Origin: Tectiglobus sp965215755
GTDB taxonomy: Bacteria; Pseudomonadota; Alphaproteobacteria; Rhizobiales; Hyphomicrobiaceae
Assembly: GCA_965215755.1 (NCBI GenBank)
Contig: OZ244119.1
Coordinates: forward strand, 4,960,001 to 5,024,000
DNA: 64,000 nt
Direction: 5' to 3'
Of the stretch, positions 55,865 through 62,802 are shown piece after piece (within the stretch, counting starts at the first letter, position 1; the number at the start of each line of letters is the position of its first letter). The notes beneath the pieces were generated by a model. That model made no database searches and was not told where the DNA came from. It saw only the letters and a program-made list of their open reading frames with translations. Both the position numbers and the translations under genes were made by a program.

Positions 55865-57082
55865 CTACCCTTTCACATTGACGACCTGGCGCAGCTGGTG
55901 CACGACCTCGATCAGGTCCTGCTGAGCTGCAATGACCGTCGAGATGTCCTTGTAGGCTGCAGGACTCTCATCGATCACGGCCTTGTCTTTTCGGCACTCA
56001 ATGCCTTCCGTTGCTGCACGGTGATCCTTGAGCGTGATCGACCGCTTGGCCTCGGATCGTGACATTGCACGGCCAGCACCATGGGAGCAGGAGCAGAAGC
56101 TATCCGCATTGCCCTTGCCACGCACAATGAACGAGCCAGTCCCCATGGAGCCCGGAATAATGCCAAGATCGCCCTTGCGGGCTCTGACGGCACCTTTCCG
56201 TGTCACCCAGACATCAGCACCAAAGTGGTTCTCCTGCACCGCGTAGTTGTGGTGGCAGTTGACCGCCATGTCGCCGATCTGGAACCGCGGCAGATGTTTC
56301 CGCAGAACAGCAAGCACTGCATCCATCATCGCCTGTCGGTTTTCCCAGGCGTACTCCTGGGCCCAGTTCAGCGCTTCAATATAATCATCGAAGTGCTCAG
56401 TGCCTTCTGACAGATAGGCCAAGTCCTTGTCCGGCAGATGCGTCGCGTGACGCATCATGTCCTTCTTGGCCAACTCAATGAAATACTGGCCAATGACATT
56501 GCCTGGACCACGCGACCCAGAATGCAGCATCACCCAGACGTCGTCATTTTCATCGAGGCAGATCTCGATGAAGTGGTTGCCGGTACCAAGTGAACCCAGC
56601 TGATGTGCTGGTGCCTTGTGGGAAATGCGGGGATGCTTGTCGATCAGCGCACGATAGCGGTCATCAAGCGCCCGCCAACGTGTTCCGACTGAGTTCGGCA
56701 AGACCTCCCAGCCACCCTTTCGGGCGCGTCCCTTAGTCGAGACAAAGCCGTGTGGCACGGCACGCTCGATATCAGAACGAATTTTGGCCAGGTTGTCCGG
56801 CAACTGGCTCGCTGTCAGTGTCAGCTTCCAGGCCATCATTCCACATCCAATGTCGACACCGACCGCGGCCGGGATGATCGCACCTTTCGTTGGAATAACC
56901 GAACCGACCGTTGCGCCTTTTCCCAAATGACAATCCGGCATGGCTGCCACGTGTTTATGAATAAACGGCAGCATGGCCACATTTTGCATCTGTTGAATGG
57001 CCACGTCCTCGATCAGAACATTTTTTGTCCACATTTTCAGTGGCGATCCGCCGGGCACATCTATTGTATCAAAATTGCCCAT
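55865..57082 (-). CDS. rtcB: RNA-splicing ligase RtcB
   Basis: The 405-residue protein has the full RtcB active site: AAMPDCHLGKGATVGSVIP near residue 50, the metal-binding cysteine in VDIGCGMMAW, LGTGNHFIEI, LHSGSRGPGN, VNCHHNYAVQ and the terminal CSCSHGAGRAMSRSEAK, where His accepts GMP. RtcB joins 3'-phosphate or 2',3'-cyclic-phosphate ends to 5'-OH ends with GTP and Mn, repairing or splicing RNA cut by endonucleases. Length matches E. coli RtcB (408). Three tRNA-type genes lie upstream on the same strand; the last ends 62 bp before the start codon with no obvious terminator. No archease, RtcA or RtcR gene is nearby. Confidence 0.96.
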   Translation of the reverse strand: MGNFDTIDVPGGSPLKMWTKNVLIEDVAIQQMQNVAMLPFIHKHVAAMPDCHLGKGATVGSVIPTKGAIIPAAVGVDIGCGMMAWKLTLTASQLPDNLAKIRSDIERAVPHGFVSTKGRARKGGWEVLPNSVGTRWRALDDRYRALIDKHPRISHKAPAHQLGSLGTGNHFIEICLDENDDVWVMLHSGSRGPGNVIGQYFIELAKKDMMRHATHLPDKDLAYLSEGTEHFDDYIEALNWAQEYAWENRQAMMDAVLAVLRKHLPRFQIGDMAVNCHHNYAVQENHFGADVWVTRKGAVRARKGDLGIIPGSMGTGSFIVRGKGNADSFCSCSHGAGRAMSRSEAKRSITLKDHRAATEGIECRKDKAVIDESPAAYKDISTVIAAQQDLIEVVHQLRQVVNVKG

Positions 57083-57144
57083 TTTTCAGTCCTCAGTTTT
57101 TGACCCCAGTTATTCATTTTCAAAACCAGGTCAATATAAAGCAT

Positions 57145-57236
57145 TGGCAGAAGGGGAGGGAGTCGAACCCCCAAGGCTCGCGAAAGCTCACACGGTTTTC
57201 AAAACCGGCTCCGTCGCCACGTCGGATTGCCCTTCC
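57145..57236 (-). tRNA. tRNA-Ser (anticodon UGA), divergent
   Basis: Read on the minus strand the 92-nt gene has a 7-bp acceptor (GGAAGGG with CCCTTCT, first pair G-U), a D stem TCCG/CGGA, an anticodon stem with loop TTTGAAA (anticodon TGA), a serine-type long variable arm, T arm GGGGG-TTCGACT-CCCTC, discriminator G and encoded CCA. Size, variable arm and G73 fit tRNA-Ser reading UCA. The body differs strongly from the usual alphaproteobacterial tRNA-Ser(UGA) sequence (for example D loop ACGTGGCGA). Anticodon UGA does not read the UGA stop codon. Confidence 0.85.
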
Positions 57237-57398
57237 ATTTTTTCAACTCTCGGTGCGCACATTACATTTCTGCGGTTCCTCAAATGGATTGGCCCGATGA
57301 GCCGGCTAACATTGATGCCTGTTCGCGCCCTGATGAGCGCTAGCTCCGATCACCATCCTTGCGAACGGAGAATGATTGGCACGGACGACAGAAGAACT

Positions 57399-57476
57399 TG
57401 GCGCTCCCTACCGGATTCGAACCGGTGACCTTCGCATCGACAGTGCGCTGCTCTGACCTGGCTAAGCTAAGAGAGC
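57399..57476 (-). tRNA. tRNA with anticodon GUC (Asp-type), divergent
   Basis: The 78-nt minus-strand gene folds as a cloverleaf: acceptor GCTCTCT with AGGGAGC, D stem GCTT/GAGC, anticodon stem GCGCA with TGCGA (outermost pair G-A mismatched) and loop CTGTCGA giving anticodon GTC, T arm ACCGG-TTCGAAT-CCGGT, discriminator G and encoded CCA. GTC and G73 indicate aspartate. The sequence is unlike the standard bacterial tRNA-Asp, and position 38 is A rather than C. It is 8 nt downstream of the tRNA-like RNA. Confidence 0.75.
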
Positions 57477-57484
57477 TGGATAAA

Positions 57485-57574
57485 TGGTGGGTCCCCGAGG
57501 ACTCGAACCTCACGACGCCTGCCCCTCGGTTTCATAGTCAGCGGGGTTACAATCCGCTGAGGGGAAAGGGACCC
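57485..57574 (-). ncRNA. tRNA-like RNA lacking a normal D arm
   Basis: The 90-nt minus-strand sequence has a perfect 7-bp acceptor (GGGTCCC with GGGACCC), T arm TGAGG-TTCGAGT-CCTCG, A73 and encoded CCA, so RNase P and CCA-end recognition should work. Between these, no D arm can be formed. TCAGCGG pairs perfectly with CCGCTGA around the 9-nt loop ATTGTAACC (containing GTA), and CCCC before it pairs with GGGG after it. This looks like a deliberately rebuilt tRNA or a tRNA mimic, or less likely a decayed tRNA-Tyr. It is the first of three tRNA-type genes leading into rtcB. Confidence 0.65.
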
Positions 57575-57907
57575 AAACACAATGGGTCCACAACGATGGC
57601 TGGCGACTCAGGAATTTGTGGAGATCAGAAACTCACCGGGCGTGGCGCGATACCGTTGCGGTCATCGTCACCGATAGGGCACAATGGCCCTAGATATCTC
57701 GATCAGTTGATCGGGACAGCGGGTGCGATGCGTGTCGCTCGATATATCGCTGGTGGTGTTTCATAATGCGCTCCAGATAATTCAATTCCAGACGCGGTGC
57801 AAGAGAAAAATACAATTGAGAAAATATTTCTTTTTTAACTGAACTTATTTGAAGATGCAGCGACTTATCAAATGGCCTTTATCCCACCGGATCGGCAACG
57901 CGCATTT
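57575..57907. other. Intergenic region upstream of the tRNA-type cluster
   Basis: About 330 bp carrying the promoter of the cluster. On the minus strand GGACCC (57589-57584) lies just upstream of the tRNA-like RNA's 5' acceptor strand GGGTCCC and could pair with it, competing with the mature acceptor fold. No gene is supported here. Confidence 0.4.
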
Positions 57908-58540
57908 TTATCTCTTCAAACCACGAGCATCAATCTCGATGTTCAATTCCGCAAGGTAGGCCTTACTCACCCCGTTTGCTGCATAATAGCCTTTGCGCGG
58001 CCGATCGATAACGCCGAGCTTACACAGCCTGTCAAGGTTCGCCGTGACAGCCGCATCCATAATCTCTGGCTCAGAATTGCGAGCCGTCTCGACCAGCTCA
58101 CTCAGAACGAATGGGCGCATGTTGCTGTCACGTGCAAGGGCACCGACGATCTCCTGTTCGCGCAGAAGAATATCCGGCCGCTTCGACTTCATGCGGAATG
58201 ACGAGATATCGAGCTTGGCATCAGTCGATGCTTTTTCAGCAGATGGGATATCGACGTCTGCATCGTAGTGATCCGAGATGCTGCCGAGCTCTGAACTCAA
58301 CCGCTTAATGACGCTCGCCAGCAAACTTGGGTGTGACTCACCAATCGCGCGTAGCTGCCCAGCCACGGACGTCTGATAGAGACGCATCAGCCGCTTGGTT
58401 GCTTCCTCATCCTGGATGTCACCGCTGTCCAGCAGTGCAATGATCTCCCAGAACTGAGATCGCTCATCACCCAAGCCGGAAGGGGAAATTGGCTGTGTCG
58501 GCAATCCCGCGCCACCTCTTCTGTCTGTATCCTCGCTCAC
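57908..58540 (-). CDS. Hypothetical protein with a winged-helix-like C-terminus
   Basis: The 210-residue protein has an acidic, helical N-terminal part and, from about residue 125, ILLREQEIVGALARDS, PFVLSELVETARN and LDRLCKLGVIDRPRKGYYAA. This succession of helices followed by a short beta hairpin resembles a winged-helix DNA-binding domain. No membrane segment or enzyme motif is visible. It is transcribed away from the small-peptide/PAAR/CHAT genes, sharing a 212-bp regulatory gap that contains an 18-bp palindrome, so it may be the local repressor or activator. That role is inference. Confidence 0.65.
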   Translation of the reverse strand: MSEDTDRRGGAGLPTQPISPSGLGDERSQFWEIIALLDSGDIQDEEATKRLMRLYQTSVAGQLRAIGESHPSLLASVIKRLSSELGSISDHYDADVDIPSAEKASTDAKLDISSFRMKSKRPDILLREQEIVGALARDSNMRPFVLSELVETARNSEPEIMDAAVTANLDRLCKLGVIDRPRKGYYAANGVSKAYLAELNIEIDARGLKR

Positions 58541-58697
58541 GCCTCACCCAACAACTGATATCCATTACGCGAATCTAATATAACAAACCTCGTCGAACGA
58601 AGCAGCAAAGATCCACAACCCACCACAACTGACTAATAACTGATATTTATCTGACATTTTTGTTGACGGAAAGTTAAGGCCGGGCTATCACACACTT

Positions 58698-58715
58698 GTA
58701 TCTAATATTAGATAC
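58698..58715. promoter_or_regulatory. 18-bp perfect palindrome, probable operator
   Basis: GTATCTAATATTAGATAC is a perfect palindrome. Upstream TTGACG at about 58663 and TATCAC about 17 bp later could form a promoter for the plus-strand genes, with the palindrome just downstream, a position suited to repression. A partial match (ATCTAATAT) occurs near 58573, close to the divergent gene's start. Confidence 0.6.
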
Positions 58716-58752
58716 GAAAAATTCAAGGTTCTGCTTAAGTACGGAGTGCAAC

Positions 58753-58878
58753 ATGATTGACCAACTTATGGTCCTACTGTCCGTTCTTGGTGCGGCGATG
58801 GGCGTCCTGTCCGTCTATATGGCAGCCAAGGGCAATACGTTGTTGCAGGAAATCCTACAGCGTCTCGCAAGACGTTGA
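58753..58878 (+). CDS. 41-residue membrane peptide
   Basis: ATG 58753 has ACGGAG six bases upstream. The peptide begins MIDQLMVLLSVLGAAMGVLS, one membrane helix, and ends with a basic tail (ILQRLARR). Small single-helix peptides can be toxins, holin-like or regulatory subunits; nothing in the sequence decides. It is the first plus-strand gene after the palindrome. The frame is open further upstream but passes through the palindrome, so the internal ATG is preferred. Confidence 0.55.
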   Translation: MIDQLMVLLSVLGAAMGVLSVYMAAKGNTLLQEILQRLARR

Positions 58879-59054
58879 CGGTCATCGAGCCCGTTCCATG
58901 ATGGCCATATGGATCGGGTTGGATGTCTGTGATTTCAGCAATCTGGCGGACGGCACCGAGAGGTCGCCGTCTGTAGTCGTTATCCAATCTGCCACCCCGC
59001 ATTCAATCTGCCACGCCGTTGCCATAGAGTTAGCCTTTTTGCGCAAAGATTTCG

Positions 59055-59420
59055 ATGACCGGAGTGATTGCAGTGTTTCGATTGCCGCTTGCCCTCGCCA
59101 CGATACTGATGATTGGCACGACTGTGCCGTCTGCCATTGCTCAGACGACGCAATCTGGAACGCCGGGTGTCATCACCGAAGGTAGCTCAAACACCTCGAT
59201 CGGCGGAGCTGCGGCTGCACGCACGGGCGATCGCACAACGAATTCCAGCGCCGTTCAACAGGGCTCCTCGAATGTGTTTATCAACGGCCGGCCCGCTGTG
59301 ACGACGGGCGATAAAACAAGCTGTGGCGGTCTTGTTGTTGGTGGCGGCAGCAACGTGTTTATCAATGGAAAGCCTGTCGCACGTGCCGGTGACATGACAA
59401 CCGGCTGTCCTAAGAAATAG
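59055..59420 (+). CDS. Exported PAAR-repeat protein
   Basis: The 121-residue protein has a signal peptide (LPLALATILMIGTTVPSAIA, cleavage near AIAQ) and three consecutive PAAR-type repeats. The first is degenerate (SSNTSIGGAAAARTGDRT); then SSNVFINGRPAVTTGDKTSC and SNVFINGKPVARAGDMTTGC follow. Cysteines after the last two repeats could bind a metal, as in PAAR tips. PAAR proteins normally cap the type VI secretion spike and lack a Sec signal, so a periplasmic copy is unusual. The TPR-CHAT gene starts 38 bp downstream, so they are probably co-transcribed. Confidence 0.8.
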   Translation: MTGVIAVFRLPLALATILMIGTTVPSAIAQTTQSGTPGVITEGSSNTSIGGAAAARTGDRTTNSSAVQQGSSNVFINGRPAVTTGDKTSCGGLVVGGGSNVFINGKPVARAGDMTTGCPKK

Positions 59421-59458
59421 ATTTGGCTGGAAACACTTTCGGCAAACAGGAGCGTCTT

Positions 59459-62002
59459 ATGCGTCGGGCCCAGATCGTCTTCGCCTGCATCTCTTTGATG
59501 TTTGCCGCCAGCTCAGCCTCAGGCCAAAGCCAACAGCCATCGACCGGTTACAAGTCGATGCAGGATCTTGCAACGCAGCTCTACCAAGCCGGACAATACA
59601 AGCAAGCCCTGCAATTCAGCGAGCAGGCCCTCGACCTGGCGATTCAGCAATTCGGCACAGAACACGAGCAAATCGGCATTCTGACTTATGGGCTTGGGTT
59701 GACCGCCGAAAAGGCTGGCGATGATACCAAAGCGGCGAAGTACTACCGACAATCCGTTCGCATTCGAGAGAAGGTCTACGGCAAGGACGGTCCGGGCGTG
59801 GCTGAAGCGCTTGACCTCTATGGCGGGGCCTTGATGCGGCTTGGGCGTGTCGATGATGCCGAGCCTGTGTTCCAGCGCGCGCTCAAGCTGCGCAAGGACA
59901 TCATGGGATTTGAACACGCCTATCAAGCCGGCTCGACGGCCAATCTCGGGGCAGTGGCTGTCGCCAAGGGCCGGTATGGCGAAGCGCTCGTGCGTTATCG
60001 CAAAGCGATTGAACTGCTTGCATCTCAGAAAACAGATTTTGTGGTTGCCAACAAGGTTATGAACCAGGGCTTGAAGCGACAGCGCTCAGCGTTCATTGGC
60101 CTGGCGCAGGCTGTCTGGCACGGCGGCTCGAAAGCTGGCCTGAGCAGGCGCGCAGCATTTGATGAATCTTTCAAGGCCTCGCAGGAGGCGTGGCGCACTT
60201 CTGCTGCAGAAGCCATTGCCAAAATGACTGCGAGGCTCGGAACATCCAACACCCCGCTGGGGCGTGACGTCAGCAGGATGCAGAAGCTTGCGGACGAAAT
60301 TGTTGCTCTCAATGAGCAGGACATGCGTGAATTGGCGCGATGGAGCAAGGTGCAACGCCAGGATCCCGAGTACAGCAAGATCCTTGAAGAGATGCGCGCC
60401 GCCAGCATTCGTCAGCAGAAGGCATCACGACCCGACTACAAACGTCAACGCGCACTTGCCAAAGAGCTGCAAGATCTGATCAAACGCTGCCCGCCCGGCC
60501 AGAAGAAGGCTGGTTGTGATGGTACGATGAAGAAGATCCAACAGCTTGGTGCAGCGATGACAAAGCTCTCCAAGGCCACGTCCGCCGGTAGCGCCGAGAC
60601 CATGGCCGTGATCAACAGAATGAATGCTGCTGAAAAGAAGCTGCCCGGTTATCAGCAATTTTCGTCGGCGCGGAACACACGTGTTCAGCGGATGACCAAG
60701 CTTGGCATTGAGCGGCGCGCGCTGAAGAAGCGGATTGTCTCTGCCCATCCGAGTTACGCTGCACTTGCGGACCCAGCACCGTTGACCGGGGCGCAAACGA
60801 GCCAGCTTCTCAGCGCCGATGAAGCGCTGGTAACCATGCTGGTCGGGCGATCCAAGAGCTTCGTCTGGGTTGTGACGCAGGAGGCTGTTTCATGGACTGA
60901 GATCGATGCCGGCGCACGCCAACTCGCGGCGGATGTGGCGCAGCTTCGACTGGGGCTTGATCCTTTGGCCGCCGAGCAGAACCCGGATGCGGCCGGCGAC
61001 TTCGATTATGAGATCGCGCACCGGCTCTACAAGACCGTGCTCGGTCCTATCGAACGCTACATCGCGGGTAAGAAGCATTTGATCCTGGTGCCCAATGGCC
61101 CCCTGACCAGTCTGCCGTTGCAGGTTCTGATTACGAGGCCGCCACAACAACAGGCCACGCCTGAAGACGCCGTTCGCGGTGCCTCCTGGCTTATTCGCAA
61201 TTATGCGTTGTCTGTTCTGCCATCCGTGCAAAGCCTGGCATCGCTGCGACGCCTGCAGCGCTCGGCAAATTCCCGCAAGCCTTTTATCGGAATTGGTGAT
61301 CCGATCCTCAAAGGTGGGGCGCAGGGAACATCTCGCGGTGTAAAGACAGCCAACCTGACGCCTGCCAAATTCTATACACGCGGGCTTGCCGATGTTCGTG
61401 CCGTCAGCGCCATGACGCCGCTGCCCGATACTGCTGACGAGCTTCGCGCAATCGGTCGTGTCCTCGGCGCCAGCCAGAGCGATATCCTTTTGCAAGATGT
61501 TGCCAGTGAGACTTCGGTTAAAGCACGCAAGCTGGACGACTACCGGATTGTGCATTTTGCGACGCATGGCTTGGTTGCCGGCGACCTCACCGGTCTCAAC
61601 GAACCTGCATTGGTGTTGACGCCTCCACAACAAGCCACAGAGCAAGACGACGGACTGCTCACGGCTTCTGAGATCGCAACGCTGTCCCTGGATGCAGACT
61701 GGGTCGTGCTATCGGCTTGCAATACGGCCGCCGGTAGCGCAATCGGTGCCGAAGCCCTTTCGGGATTGGCGCGCGCATTCCTTTATTCGGGCGCACGGGC
61801 GCTATTGGTTTCGCATTGGGCGGTTTATTCTGATGCCGCTGTCAAACTGACGACCAAGACGTTTTCCGCTCTCAAGCGCAATCCTGACTTAGGCCGCGCC
61901 GAAGCGTTCCAGCAATCAATGCTGGATCTGATCAAGGATGGACGGCCACCCGCCTATTGGGCGCCCTTCGTGATTGTTGGTGAAGGCGGTCGTCGAAGAT
62001 AG
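59459..62002 (+). CDS. Exported TPR-CHAT (caspase-like) protein
   Basis: From ATG 59459 (AGGAGCG upstream) the protein is 847 residues. A signal peptide (IVFACISLMFAASSASG) is followed by TPR repeats to about residue 200 (LYQAGQYKQALQFSEQAL, AKAGDDTKAAKYYRQS-type units). A helical, basic middle region comes next, and a CHAT domain occupies the last 300 residues. The catalytic dyad is visible as His703 (HFATHG) and Cys754 (LSACNT), followed by GLARAFLYSGARALLVSHW. CHAT proteases cut protein partners, often after a basic residue. With a Sec signal it should act in the envelope. The natural substrate is unknown; the PAAR protein is the nearest candidate partner. Confidence 0.9.
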   Translation: MRRAQIVFACISLMFAASSASGQSQQPSTGYKSMQDLATQLYQAGQYKQALQFSEQALDLAIQQFGTEHEQIGILTYGLGLTAEKAGDDTKAAKYYRQSVRIREKVYGKDGPGVAEALDLYGGALMRLGRVDDAEPVFQRALKLRKDIMGFEHAYQAGSTANLGAVAVAKGRYGEALVRYRKAIELLASQKTDFVVANKVMNQGLKRQRSAFIGLAQAVWHGGSKAGLSRRAAFDESFKASQEAWRTSAAEAIAKMTARLGTSNTPLGRDVSRMQKLADEIVALNEQDMRELARWSKVQRQDPEYSKILEEMRAASIRQQKASRPDYKRQRALAKELQDLIKRCPPGQKKAGCDGTMKKIQQLGAAMTKLSKATSAGSAETMAVINRMNAAEKKLPGYQQFSSARNTRVQRMTKLGIERRALKKRIVSAHPSYAALADPAPLTGAQTSQLLSADEALVTMLVGRSKSFVWVVTQEAVSWTEIDAGARQLAADVAQLRLGLDPLAAEQNPDAAGDFDYEIAHRLYKTVLGPIERYIAGKKHLILVPNGPLTSLPLQVLITRPPQQQATPEDAVRGASWLIRNYALSVLPSVQSLASLRRLQRSANSRKPFIGIGDPILKGGAQGTSRGVKTANLTPAKFYTRGLADVRAVSAMTPLPDTADELRAIGRVLGASQSDILLQDVASETSVKARKLDDYRIVHFATHGLVAGDLTGLNEPALVLTPPQQATEQDDGLLTASEIATLSLDADWVVLSACNTAAGSAIGAEALSGLARAFLYSGARALLVSHWAVYSDAAVKLTTKTFSALKRNPDLGRAEAFQQSMLDLIKDGRPPAYWAPFVIVGEGGRRR

Positions 62003-62020
62003 ACAGGCTGGAGCCGTGCC

Positions 62021-62770
62021 ATGGCACATGGTGATTTCGTCTGGTGCGATCTTTCGAGCCGCCGCATTGCAGTTGCGCAGCAATTCTACAACAGGCTCTT
62101 TCAATGGCAGTATCAGACGCTCCAAGCCGGTGATGGCTCCGACTACCTGATTGCCTCCGCGGGTAATCAGGCTAACGCGGGTCTGTACGTGATGCCGCAA
62201 GAATTCCAGGACATGGGCATGCCGTGCTTTTGGATGTCCTATATCGCTGTATCTTCTGCTGAGCAGGCTGTCAGCGATGCAGCGCGACTTGGCGGCAAAG
62301 TTGAGATGGGTCCGCGCGACTGGGGCGATGGCAGCCGGATAGCGCTTATCCGTGATCCGCTTGGCGCAGGATTCACTGTCGTCGAAGGCAGTACATTCTT
62401 GCTGCGAAATTCGAAGCCCAGCCACGGCAGCATAGGATGGAATGCACTCTATGTTTCAAATGCAGCGTCGGTGATCCCATTCTACGAACAGCTCTTTGGC
62501 TGACGGATTGTTCCGCAAGCGAGCCAATCCAACCAATATGATGTCATCCACAACGCGGGCCAAGCTATTTCGGCTCTATATGAGATGCCGGAGCATGAAC
62601 GCGGTGAGGAACACTACTGGGCCATTCAGTTTGCCGTCGATGATATGGCCACCGCGCACCGGCAAGTGATTGCAGGCGGCGGCCAATTTCATGCCGTCAC
62701 TGAAAACAGTGCCTTTATCCGCGATCCGGATGGTGCAGCATTATTCATCGACGTTATAGATTGGCAGTAA
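62021..62770 (+). pseudogene. Two-domain VOC protein interrupted by an in-frame TGA
   Basis: Translation from ATG 62021 gives a first glyoxalase/VOC domain (DFVWCDLSSRRIAVAQQFYN, LFQWQYQ) and begins the second (GWNALYVSNAASVIPFYEQL, FG) before TGA at 62501-62503. Reading through in the same frame restores the second domain (RIVPQASQS, then HYWAIQFAVDDMATAHRQ and IRDPDGAALFIDVIDWQ) to TAA at 62770, 249 codons in all. In domain 1 the matching position is Trp (FQW), and TGA is one base from TGG, so a nonsense mutation, a sequencing error or Trp readthrough are the options. Confidence 0.8.
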
Positions 62771-62802
62771 GGCTGATGTCAGGCGTTGAGAGCCATCGAA
62801 CC

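Noticed and set aside
57145..57236. Selenocysteine tRNA or UGA suppressor tRNA, given the long variable arm and the UGA letters in the anticodon
   Set aside because: The anticodon read 5'-3' is UGA, which pairs with codon UCA, and the acceptor is 7 bp. A Sec tRNA would have UCA and a longer acceptor. It therefore cannot explain the in-frame TGA at 62501.
57359..57766. 135-residue plus-strand open frame
   Set aside because: It runs across two tRNA-type genes on the opposite strand and is not a gene.
62021..62503. Two separate genes, a short VOC protein ending at 62503 and a second one starting at 62585
   Set aside because: The two parts are in the same frame and together make one two-domain VOC protein; splitting at an expected Trp is better explained by one nonsense change.
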